Origin: Methanosarcinaceae archaeon
Lineage (GTDB): Archaea; Halobacteriota; Methanosarcinia; Methanosarcinales; Methanosarcinaceae
DNA: 6,353 bases
Assembly: GCA_030596385.1 (NCBI GenBank)
Contig: JAUVKD010000053.1
Location: forward strand, 1 to 6,353
Direction: 5' to 3'
Shown: positions 1 to 5,225 of the stretch, in pieces
Numbering within the stretch: position 1 is the first letter of the stretch
Layout: each line of letters begins with the position of its first letter
Translations under genes and position numbers: made by a program
The notes under the pieces: generated by a model
What the model saw: only the letters and a program-made list of their open reading frames with translations
Told to the model about the DNA's origin: nothing
The model's database searches: none

Positions 1-289
1 AAACATTTTTAATAACATTGGTATGTAAAAACACTATGTTGCGTTGTTCTACATTTATTTTGTAAATTGAAATGCCGCGAAAACCCCATACCGTTCGCGC
101 CAGTGGCATGGGAATGCGCCGCCTGCGATGGTTGTATTAGTTTTAGTTTCAAATTGAACAATCTAATTTACGCGGCTATCGTACCACAGCTATACAAATA
201 CGATAAATTTATCCTCACCAGTTTATATAGTGAAAATTTACCCGCACGATCCTGAAGATATCCATTAATACTGCTATAAAATACATCTG
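1..289. other. Gene-free end region with GC-rich block and palindromes
   Basis: I see no convincing gene here. A 62-codon frame at 67-255 (+) begins with TTG, has no ribosome binding site and resembles nothing I know, although it carries a Cys-x-x-Cys-x-x-Cys run. The stretch 74-128 is clearly GC-richer than the AT-rich DNA on both sides and can fold: CCCAT at 85-89 pairs with ATGGG at 108-112, with a short GCC/GGC pair (99-101, 105-107) inside. GATAAATTTATC at 202-213 is a perfect 12-bp palindrome, overlapped by a 7-bp inverted repeat (177-183 with 199-205). The block could be a small RNA, a leader of a gene beyond the left edge, or a remnant of a decayed gene; the sequence does not decide. 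Confidence 0.4.
222..229 (-). promoter_or_regulatory. Possible TATA box reading leftward
   Basis: On the minus strand this reads TATATAAA, a good match to the archaeal TATA element. A start of transcription would be expected near 200, exactly at the palindrome 202-213, which could then act as an operator. No gene follows within the window, so the transcript would be a leader or small RNA running through the GC-rich block, or would serve a gene left of position 1. The region is AT-rich, so chance matches are likely. Confidence 0.25.
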
Positions 290-299
290 TCATATCTTC
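254..299 (-). terminator. Inverted repeat at the 3' end of the pilin operon
   Basis: GAAGATAT at 254-261 and ATATCTTC at 292-299 are a perfect 8-bp inverted repeat with a 30-base loop. The inner arm overlaps the last codons and the stop of the distal pilin gene. The leftward transcript could fold here after the stop codon, giving a 3'-end or stability structure. There is no strong T-run behind it, so it is not a textbook intrinsic terminator. Confidence 0.3.
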
Positions 300-739
300 C
301 CATCATACGCAACGATCTCTTCGCCATCGCTAAACAGCACCTTTACCACAACATGTTCATTGTAACTCGCTAACGTGATCTGACCATTTTCCCCTATATA
401 TCTGGTCGCGTTGTTGACACCTGTTGTATTTATCTGCGTAAAAGTGGTGTTTGCCATGCTTGTATAAGACAGGTTGGTAACACTTGTTCCGGTCGGTTCA
501 ATACTGTATATCGTAACCGTTGCAGAAGTCTGGTTGTCGCGCGTGACCGATATGCCGCACTGCTTTGGCACCTCCGGGGCAGAAACGCCCGAGGACCATG
601 ACATCACGATCGCCGCCATGATGACGGTCACAGCGACCATCAGGATGACGCCTATCACATCGGAAACCGCTGTATCTTTTCCAGATAATTTGATTTTTAA
701 TTCCCCAGTCATCCGTGTCATATCAACCGAATGGATCAT
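290..739 (-). CDS. Archaeal type IV pilin (second of two)
   Basis: A small secreted subunit of a type IV-like surface filament. Residues 1-23 form a leader ending in Lys-Asp-Thr. The prepilin motif AVSDVIG is at 24-30, running into a hydrophobic helix to about 46 (VILMVAVTVIMAAIVM), the class-III signal that a PibD/EppA-type peptidase would cut near the helix start. The helix is both membrane anchor before assembly and filament core after it. The rest (about 60-149) is rich in beta-prone Thr/Val/Ile, has five N-x-S/T sequons (N69, N89, N97, N104, N110) suggesting N-glycosylation, one Cys (C61), and ends in DGKI like its neighbour. Length and layout fit the Pilin_N/DUF1628 family. It starts 2 bases after the upstream pilin's stop, so translation is probably coupled. 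Met7 (position 721) is an alternative start that gives exactly the same leader length as the neighbour; neither has a clear Shine-Dalgarno. Confidence 0.88.
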   Translation of the reverse strand: MIHSVDMTRMTGELKIKLSGKDTAVSDVIGVILMVAVTVIMAAIVMSWSSGVSAPEVPKQCGISVTRDNQTSATVTIYSIEPTGTSVTNLSYTSMANTTFTQINTTGVNNATRYIGENGQITLASYNEHVVVKVLFSDGEEIVAYDGKI

Positions 740-741
740 GA

Positions 742-1170
742 TCAGATCTTTCCATCGAATGCTACAATTTCATTGCCATCATCAAACAATACCTTAATTA
801 CAATACGTTCATCGAACCCACTTACAAGAACGGTACCGCTATCCCCAATGTCTGTGGCTGGATTTCCTTCTGCTGTGTTTATCTGCGTAAAATTACCTGT
901 TGATTCATTTGTATATGTCAGGTTGGTAACACTTGTTCCGGCTGGTTCAATACTGTATATCGTAACTACTACAGCAGTTCCAGTATCCCGTGAAACCGAT
1001 AATCCGCACTGACTTGGCACTTCAGGAGCAGATACACCTGATGACCATGACATGATTATGGCTGCCATAATGACAGTTATCGCTACCATTAAGATGACAC
1101 CTATTACTGCCGAAACGGCTGTATCGTTCTTGAATATTCTCGATCTTAACCCGTGTGACTTTCGTTTCAT
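742..1170 (-). CDS. Archaeal type IV pilin (first of two)
   Basis: A paralogue of the next gene, 142 aa. The leader is short and strongly basic (Lys2, Arg3, Lys4, Arg9, Arg11, Lys14), followed by Asn-Asp-Thr and the prepilin motif AVSAVIG at 18-24, with a hydrophobic helix to about 40 (VILMVAITVIMAAIIM). Both proteins then share SWSSGVSAPEVP, a single Cys (C55), the tract TIYSIEPAGTSVTNL and the C-terminal DGKI. Sequons are at N83, N88 and N93. The family (Pilin_N/DUF1628) forms adhesive or structural filaments in Euryarchaeota; which filament is not shown, and no assembly ATPase or membrane platform gene is in view. The start is supported by AGGAGTGAT five bases upstream and a TATA box further up. 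It heads a two-gene leftward operon. Confidence 0.9.
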   Translation of the reverse strand: MKRKSHGLRSRIFKNDTAVSAVIGVILMVAITVIMAAIIMSWSSGVSAPEVPSQCGLSVSRDTGTAVVVTIYSIEPAGTSVTNLTYTNESTGNFTQINTAEGNPATDIGDSGTVLVSGFDERIVIKVLFDDGNEIVAFDGKI

Positions 1171-1175
1171 GATTT

Positions 1176-1184
1176 ATCACTCCT
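1176..1184 (-). promoter_or_regulatory. Strong ribosome binding site of the pilin operon
   Basis: The minus strand reads AGGAGTGAT, one base short of the full archaeal anti-16S complement AGGAGGTGAT, and ends 5 bases before the ATG at 1170. This fixes the start of the first pilin and suggests strong translation. Confidence 0.8.
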
Positions 1185-1246
1185 GTGTAGATTTTGATAA
1201 GAATCTTACAATACCCCCTTATACTGTCAGTTCCACTCTTCAATTA

Positions 1247-1254
1247 ATATATAA
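1247..1254 (-). promoter_or_regulatory. TATA box of the pilin operon
   Basis: The minus strand reads TTATATAT, preceded by a purine-rich GGAAGG that could serve as the BRE. Transcription would start near 1222, leaving a leader of about 50 bases carrying the ribosome binding site. The box lies only some 7 bases from where the TnpB element remnant ends, so DNA further upstream of this promoter has been replaced by mobile DNA. Confidence 0.6.
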
Positions 1255-1268
1255 CCTTCCATCGTGAA

Positions 1269-1385
1269 CTACACCCACCTGCTACAAAGCAGCAATGAAG
1301 GTGCTTCCTGATTCATCGAACCGACTTAAGTCTTTTCTCCAACAGGCTTGAATTCGGGATATCCCATCCCTATACAAAGAACATA
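1269..1385 (-). pseudogene. 3' remnant of a TnpB (IS200/IS605, IS1341 type) gene
   Basis: Read leftward, the frame closing at the TAG of 1269-1271 gives GYPEFKPVGEKT, then a TAA stop (1326-1328), then VGSMNQEAPS and a short tail. The pattern of a Pro-Val-Glu/Gly-Glu-Lys stretch followed by M-N-Q-E-A is, from memory, the usual C-terminal tail of archaeal TnpB proteins, RNA-guided nucleases carried by IS200/IS605 elements. The RuvC-like core and zinc finger are absent, and an internal stop is present, so this is a dead 3' fragment. The GTAGTTCAC at its end (minus strand, 1264-1272) fits the right tip of such an element. The remainder was lost, probably when the neighbouring transposase remnant arrived or by deletion. 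Family assignment is from short motifs only. Confidence 0.6.
1279..1292. repeat. Subterminal hairpin at the element's right end
   Basis: CTGCT (1279-1283) and AGCAG (1288-1292) form a perfect 5-bp stem around a 4-base loop, close to the inferred right tip of the IS200/IS605-type remnant. Elements of this family are known to carry subterminal hairpins that TnpA recognises as single-stranded DNA. The stem is short and could be chance. Confidence 0.35.
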
Positions 1386-1393
1386 GGTGCAAT

Positions 1394-1850
1394 ATGGTAT
1401 TATATTTATCGGTTTATTCATCTCCCACCTGTCACTTCGTTCCGAGGAAGGAGTATTCAAATATAATAAAAAGATTTGGAAACTTCCTCTTTGAGCTTAA
1501 CTTGCGGAGTAGTATATTATTACAAGCATACACTGGATCACCTAATAGGATAGCTGAAGGATCCCTATATCTATTTCGAGAGAAATTAGGTATTAGTAGG
1601 CACTTATCTTACAAAACGACATAACGTGGTTATGACCGGAAAGCTGTAAATGGGATACTGGACGAAATCGTAAAAAAAACCAAAAGAAAACAAAACCTGA
1701 AAGTGTTAAGGATACTCACGACTGTTTTCCGACATCAAAAACGGCAACAGGATGGGTTTTTCTTATTGTGTGATGAAAAGCGGTTCTAATACGGTGATGA
1801 ACCCTATGAGTTGTGGGGCACATGAACTATTATTCACACACGAACATTTA
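1394..1850 (+). pseudogene. Decayed DDE-type transposase, N-terminal half
   Basis: The frame 1394-1624 encodes 76 aa ending LGISRHLSYKTT. After a TAA (1622-1624) the same frame continues RGYDRKAVNGILDEIVKKTK to a stop near 1788. The combination 'LGI.R..SYK(T/S)..RGY.RK.VN.ILDE' matches, from memory, the N-terminal region of a transposase frequent in Methanosarcina genomes. A second frame from about 1731 gives DIKNGNRMGFSYCVMKSG, which resembles a later block of the same protein (a G-F-x-Y-x-V-M segment), so at least one frameshift and one stop break the gene. The catalytic DGTG block expected between them is missing, pointing to an internal deletion. It lies opposite to the TnpB remnant and to the genes on both sides. 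Exact ends cannot be set; no terminal inverted repeats or target duplications were found by eye. Confidence 0.5.
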
Positions 1851-1901
1851 TCAAACTGTAGATATCCATATTCGGCCATTCAGACCACAATTCGTGTCAC
1901 A

Positions 1902-3794
1902 TCACAATTTCAAATTATCGTGCAAAATATCAGCATACATACTGCTTTTCTTTATTTGGTTGTATGCGTCGTTCAAGGATTCCTCAAGTTTTTCGTTGAT
2001 CTCCCTTAGCGTCTTTATGTAGTACTCCTTCTGCTCAAGTTTATTCTTAAGTTTGTCAATAAGGATTTGCTGTCTGTGGATACTAATAAGTTTACCCATC
2101 TCTTCTTCGGTTCGTTTTCTAAGTTCATCAACTTCCTTACGCTTGAGGTCAACGTCTGCTATTTCAGAATCGATTTCAGATCTAAGGCTCTCAAGGTGCG
2201 TCTGTTTGCGGTTGACCTGTTTGGCTTCGATCTCAACCTCAGACTTTAAGGATTCAACTTCCCCTTTCTTCTCTCCCACGTCTTCAAATTCATTTGCAAT
2301 CGTTCTCTTTATCTCTTTGATCTCCAACTTTTTCTGCTCAAGATCCTGCTCTTCAGTTTCCAGAACACTTTTAACCATGTCAAGTTCGTCGCGTTTCATC
2401 TCAAATTCCTGAAACTCGTTATCATATATCTCCTTGAGTTCAACAAGTCGTTTTTCATTTTCCGCATGGCTTTTCAGTTCACTTTCGTATTCCTGTTTCT
2501 TCTTTTCAAGTTCATCGACCTTTGGTTTTAAATCTCCAAACTCTATTTCGATTCGTTCCCTCAAATCTTCGATCTCGGATTGTTTCTCTTTAAACCTCAG
2601 TTCCTCGCTTTGAAGGTCACGCTTTAATGTATCAAGCTCGCCCTGCGTTCGCTTGATCACCTCCAATTCAGCTTCATATCGGTTTTTCAACTCATCCAGA
2701 TTATTTTCGTTATACTCATGTCTGCTTAAATCGCTTTCATACGCCTGTTTTTTCTCTTCAAGTTCCTTATTCTCAATATCCAGCTCTTCAAACTCATTTT
2801 CAATCGCTTTCTTGGATTCTACGATCTCTGAACGTTCCCGGGATAAATTTGAATATTCATCCTCAAGTTCAGACTTCAACATCTCAAACTCGGCACGTTT
2901 TTGCTGATACTCCCCTAATTCGACATTATATGTTGACCTCAACTCATCAATGTTTTCTGCGCTTGCTTCGTTTTCGCTCTCGATTGACAGGCGTTTCTGG
3001 CTAAGATATATCTTCTCTTTTTCCAGTTCATCTTTAAATACATCGAGTTCACTTCGTTTTTGTTGATACTCCCCCAACTGGGCATCATATCCGGCTTTCA
3101 ATTCTGCCAGTTTATTTTCATTTTCCTTGTGGGCATTCAATTCATCTTCATATCTTTTACTGGATTCTTCAAGTTCCTTTTTCTGCACTTCTAATTTTTC
3201 AACTTCTTCTACAATTGTTTTTCTCGCATTCTCAATATCGGACATTTCCAGTTCAAGTGCAGTTTTCTCATTTTCCATCTCCTTTTTCAATTCCTCAAGT
3301 TCGCTTCGTTTTTGCTCATAATCTTTAATATCAGCATCATATATTTCTTTAAGTTCGGTCAACTCCTTTTCACTCACCACCTCAATTTCGGATATCCGGA
3401 GTTCTGTGGGCGCTTCTTCAAGCAGTTCTTCGCGTCTCTCTTCAACTTCCTTCCGGATTGCGGGTTCCGTTTCCTCCCCAGTGGTTCCCACTTGTTGGAC
3501 ATCCCTTACACTTTCGTCATAGGGCGGGAGCATATCTTCATTAACTTTCTTTCCCATCAGTTGCTGGATAAAAATATACGACACACCAAGATGATCTTCA
3601 TATTCTAATTCGGGTGATTTCATCACATCCATCTGTTGTGCTATACTGAGTGCAGAATCTACGATATCCTGATCTATCCACTTCATCATGCAATACTCAT
3701 TCAGATGATGACTCAGTTCATTTTTGCCAAATTGTTTGAGTAAATAATACACCCATCGATTGAGTATCTGATCGAATGCTACAGCATCATTCAT
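1902..3794 (-). CDS. ArlD/E-domain protein with long repetitive coiled coil
   Basis: 630 aa, cytoplasmic (no signal or membrane segment). Residues about 8-82 form a helical domain with the pattern W14-V-x-x-L-L-x-x-F-G-K-N, Y34, W39-I-x-x-x-V, then E66-D-H-L ending in IFIQQL; this matches my memory of the FlaD/FlaE (ArlD/ArlE, PF04659) domain, which forms the cytosolic ring beneath the archaellum motor. An acidic linker (about 86-144) follows, then a Glu/Lys-rich coiled coil from 145 to about 570 made of repeats opening L-x-E-L-K/R-x-x-Y: 145-228, 229-281 (short), 282-365, 366-449 and 450 onward. Full repeats are exactly 84 residues, twelve heptads. A last helical segment (580-630) has more Tyr and Ile and may be a distinct tail. 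It sits 46 bases behind the MamK-like gene and is probably cotranscribed. Inferred role: adaptor or scaffold linking an actin filament to a surface-filament machine. The coiled coil is certain, the domain call fairly good, the role speculative. Confidence 0.85.
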   Translation of the reverse strand: MNDAVAFDQILNRWVYYLLKQFGKNELSHHLNEYCMMKWIDQDIVDSALSIAQQMDVMKSPELEYEDHLGVSYIFIQQLMGKKVNEDMLPPYDESVRDVQQVGTTGEETEPAIRKEVEERREELLEEAPTELRISEIEVVSEKELTELKEIYDADIKDYEQKRSELEELKKEMENEKTALELEMSDIENARKTIVEEVEKLEVQKKELEESSKRYEDELNAHKENENKLAELKAGYDAQLGEYQQKRSELDVFKDELEKEKIYLSQKRLSIESENEASAENIDELRSTYNVELGEYQQKRAEFEMLKSELEDEYSNLSRERSEIVESKKAIENEFEELDIENKELEEKKQAYESDLSRHEYNENNLDELKNRYEAELEVIKRTQGELDTLKRDLQSEELRFKEKQSEIEDLRERIEIEFGDLKPKVDELEKKKQEYESELKSHAENEKRLVELKEIYDNEFQEFEMKRDELDMVKSVLETEEQDLEQKKLEIKEIKRTIANEFEDVGEKKGEVESLKSEVEIEAKQVNRKQTHLESLRSEIDSEIADVDLKRKEVDELRKRTEEEMGKLISIHRQQILIDKLKNKLEQKEYYIKTLREINEKLEESLNDAYNQIKKSSMYADILHDNLKL

Positions 3795-3800
3795 TTTATC

Positions 3801-3832
3801 AAAAAAATGGCAGTAACTTCACCAGTTACTGC
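3801..3832 (-). terminator. Hairpin plus T-run between the actin and coiled-coil genes
   Basis: On the leftward transcript GCAGTAACT (3832-3824) and AGTTACTGC (3818-3810) form a perfect 9-bp stem with the 5-base loop GGTGA, followed after two bases by seven Us (3807-3801). It starts 8 bases after the stop codon of the actin gene and ends 6 bases before the next ATG. It has the shape of an intrinsic terminator, so it may reduce read-through and set the ratio of the two products. The loop is itself the core of an archaeal Shine-Dalgarno, but sits 24 bases from the ATG, too far for normal use unless refolding occurs; no other ribosome binding site is visible for the second gene. Confidence 0.6.
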
Positions 3833-3840
3833 TATTAAAT

Positions 3841-4899
3841 TCAATGTAGTTGTTTCCAAAACCCAGGCGGCATATCCTGTGCAAGTTTCAGTGCCCCACT
3901 TGCCCCACTGTACACAGGATCACTCACAATGGATACTTTTCCACCGCCAATCTGATCCAGCTCTTCCTCAATGAACTTATCAATGTTTTTAATACGGCTT
4001 CCGCCGCCGCAAATGCGTATATTGTTCTTCAATTCATCTCTGAACTCCGGATCATATGTGGATATAAGTTTGGTAATGCCTGCAACGATTCCCGACACGA
4101 TTGATTCGCATGCTGCCTTGATCTCATCGGCAATAGGCAGATCCAGATTTGATGCACCCACCTGTATCTCAACAATGCAATCATCGTGGGTGCTGCCTAC
4201 ATAACCGTAAGTTTCCTTCCATTTCTTTGCCAGTTCCCTGGTGATATTTGCATCTGTATATTCTTCGGTGATCAGTTTGATGATCTCCTGATCGATATAG
4301 TCGCCACCCCTGTCAAGACTTATCTGGTCATCAGGTTCGGGAAAAGTTCCATGTACCCTGCACAGATCTGTGGTTCCGGCGCCTATGTCAACAAAGATCG
4401 CATGTTCAAGTTCCTCAATACCGTATGCAACACAAAATGGTTCACTTGCAACCATTACTCCGGTAAACAGATCCTTCGAAAGACCGCTTATCATTTTTTT
4501 GTTCAAGATACTGGCTTCGGCCGGAACACCTATTATGGCATAACTTTCAACACTGTCATCCGGCAATTTTATTGATTTGAGACAATGTTCCAGCAGCCCT
4601 TTCGCAGCATCAATATTGTCTTTGTCGTTCTTGATAACACCATTTTCAACCGGTCTTTTAATGTTAAGCGCAGCACGGTGTTTAAGTGCTTTCTCCCCAT
4701 ACAGCACATCAGCTTTTAAAAAGTTTTTAGCAACAACATCTCTTGGATAGCCAACGATGCTCTGTTCAAGCACTTTTTTTCCGTCATTCGTACATATAGC
4801 AATTTTCGATGTACCAAAATCAATTCCAATAAACATATTCTCTTTCTTTATTTTAGATTTGGTACCCTCTTGCTTTTTATCGTCTTTAGTTTTAGCCAT
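3841..4899 (-). CDS. MamK-like actin-family ATPase
   Basis: 352 aa, actin/MreB/Hsp70 fold. After a Lys-rich N-terminal extension (1-21) come phosphate-1 IGIDFGTSK (24-32), connect-1 region YAIIGVPAEAS (120-130), SEPFCVAYG with the candidate catalytic Glu153, phosphate-2 VDIGAGTTD (170-178, Asp171) and the adenosine motif CGGGSRI (297-303). Throughout it follows the MamK pattern as I remember it: VGYPRDVV, the SEPF-x-V-x-Y-G block, GTFPEPDDQ after phosphate-2, and the C-terminus LKLAQDMPPGFWKQL, close to MamK's LAEELPPQYWRQL. MamK makes dynamic filaments that align magnetosomes; here no magnetosome gene is present, so a different cargo is likely. I chose ATG 4899 because GAGGT (4911-4907) lies 7 bases upstream; an in-frame TTG at 4905 is the alternative. 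It is the first gene of a leftward unit with the ArlD/E-coiled-coil gene. Actin-family membership is very secure, MamK subfamily likely. Confidence 0.92.
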   Translation of the reverse strand: MAKTKDDKKQEGTKSKIKKENMFIGIDFGTSKIAICTNDGKKVLEQSIVGYPRDVVAKNFLKADVLYGEKALKHRAALNIKRPVENGVIKNDKDNIDAAKGLLEHCLKSIKLPDDSVESYAIIGVPAEASILNKKMISGLSKDLFTGVMVASEPFCVAYGIEELEHAIFVDIGAGTTDLCRVHGTFPEPDDQISLDRGGDYIDQEIIKLITEEYTDANITRELAKKWKETYGYVGSTHDDCIVEIQVGASNLDLPIADEIKAACESIVSGIVAGITKLISTYDPEFRDELKNNIRICGGGSRIKNIDKFIEEELDQIGGGKVSIVSDPVYSGASGALKLAQDMPPGFWKQLH

Positions 4900-4906
4900 T
4901 AACAAA

Positions 4907-4911
4907 ACCTC
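4907..4911 (-). promoter_or_regulatory. Ribosome binding site of the MamK-like gene
   Basis: GAGGT on the minus strand, 7 bases before ATG 4899. It overlaps nothing useful for the TTG at 4905, so it decides in favour of the ATG. Confidence 0.6.
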
Positions 4912-4944
4912 ACAATCCCATTATAAAATATAATGTTTACACAC

Positions 4945-4952
4945 TTATATAA
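4945..4952 (-). promoter_or_regulatory. TATA box of the MamK-like gene
   Basis: TTATATAA on the minus strand. A start of transcription is expected near 4921, leaving a short leader of about 22 bases that contains the ribosome binding site. The surrounding DNA is very AT-rich and a second TATA-like stretch (TATATTTTATAA) lies closer to the gene, but too close to allow the ribosome binding site in the message. Confidence 0.5.
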
Positions 4953-4983
4953 TTATATGGTAGTATTTATGGATTTTGATGAG

Positions 4984-4991
4984 TATATAAA
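4984..4991 (+). promoter_or_regulatory. Strong rightward TATA box
   Basis: TATATAAA, an excellent archaeal TATA match, predicting a start near 5012. This would serve the DUF488-like fragment at 5031, or give the gene at 5191 a long leader of about 175 bases. It lies about 30 bases from the leftward TATA box, making this a compact divergent promoter. Confidence 0.45.
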
Positions 4992-5021
4992 GTCAAAGGT
5001 TTCGGGACTATACATCAAAGA

Positions 5022-5129
5022 CACTGCCCCATGGGGAATATTCAATTAACCATCGGGCATAGCACCCATTCAATTCCGAAAGATGTGAATGAATCAGCAT
5101 CTTTAAGATCATTGAAAAATGGGACAGTG
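5022..5129. repeat. Inverted repeats in the divergent promoter region
   Basis: CACTGCCCCAT (5022-5032) and ATGGGACAGTG (5119-5129) are inverted copies with 10 of 11 positions matching. Each arm also sits in its own small symmetric unit: CCCCATGGGG (5027-5036) and ATGGG/CCCAT (5119-5123, 5130-5134). Between them AAAGATG (5079-5085) and CATCTTT (5098-5104) form a perfect 7-bp repeat with a 12-base loop, and ATTCAATT occurs twice in direct orientation (5040-5047, 5068-5075). The right arm ends just upstream of the TATA box at 5146. They could be operators for a dimeric regulator or fold in RNA; the sequence does not say which. Confidence 0.4.
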
Positions 5130-5225
5130 CCCATGCCCAAACATCTTAAATATAAACCATATCAATATTGTAAAGGGGAAAGCAACCGGAGTGAATCAAT
5201 TGCTGCGCAAAATTCTAAATTGTGA
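5031..5225 (+). pseudogene. Possible N-terminal remnant of a DUF488 gene
   Basis: A 64-codon frame opens NIQLTIGHSTHSI, which closely matches the N-terminus of DUF488 proteins as I remember them (I-Y-T-I-G-H-S-T-x-S/P-I-E-E-F). About 26 residues later it has G-T-V-P-M-P-K-H, at the spacing where the family has D-V-R-T-V-P-R-S-R-H. The stretch between is poorly conserved and the frame then runs to a stop inside the start of the next gene, so at most a third of the family length is present. There is no ribosome binding site, although a strong TATA box lies upstream. I read it as a truncated, diverged gene; chance similarity is possible because the best match is only about 13 residues. Confidence 0.3.
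5146..5156 (+). promoter_or_regulatory. TATA box of the pilin-like adhesin gene
   Basis: TTAAATATAAA, with a predicted start of transcription around 5176, about 15 bases before the GTG at 5191. The message would be nearly leaderless, which would explain the lack of a well-spaced Shine-Dalgarno (the nearest purine run, AGGGG at 5174-5178, is 12 bases off). This supports GTG 5191 over the in-frame ATG at 5119. Confidence 0.5.

Noticed and set aside
67..255. 62-codon frame with a Cys-x-x-Cys-x-x-Cys run
   Set aside because: It starts with TTG, has no ribosome binding site, overlaps palindromes and a GC-rich block, and I recognise no family. Not listed as a gene.
474..1267. Rightward frames opposite the pilin genes
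   Set aside because: They mirror the pilin coding sequence; the pilins have motifs, a ribosome binding site and a promoter, these do not.
1752..2022. Two overlapping rightward frames of 69-85 codons
   Set aside because: The first part is explained as the frameshifted end of the transposase remnant; the rest runs antisense through the end of the coiled-coil gene.
1902..3362. SMC, Rad50 or myosin-like ATPase
   Set aside because: Long coiled coils give such matches by composition, but there is no Walker A or B or signature motif at either end.
2053..3608. Serine- and phenylalanine-rich rightward frames opposite the coiled-coil gene
   Set aside because: They are the complement of Glu/Lys-rich coding DNA, which always yields Ser/Phe/Leu-rich antisense frames.
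3841..4899. DnaK/Hsp70 chaperone
   Set aside because: Phosphate motifs are shared, but the protein is only 352 residues, lacks a substrate-binding domain and has the MamK-type tail.
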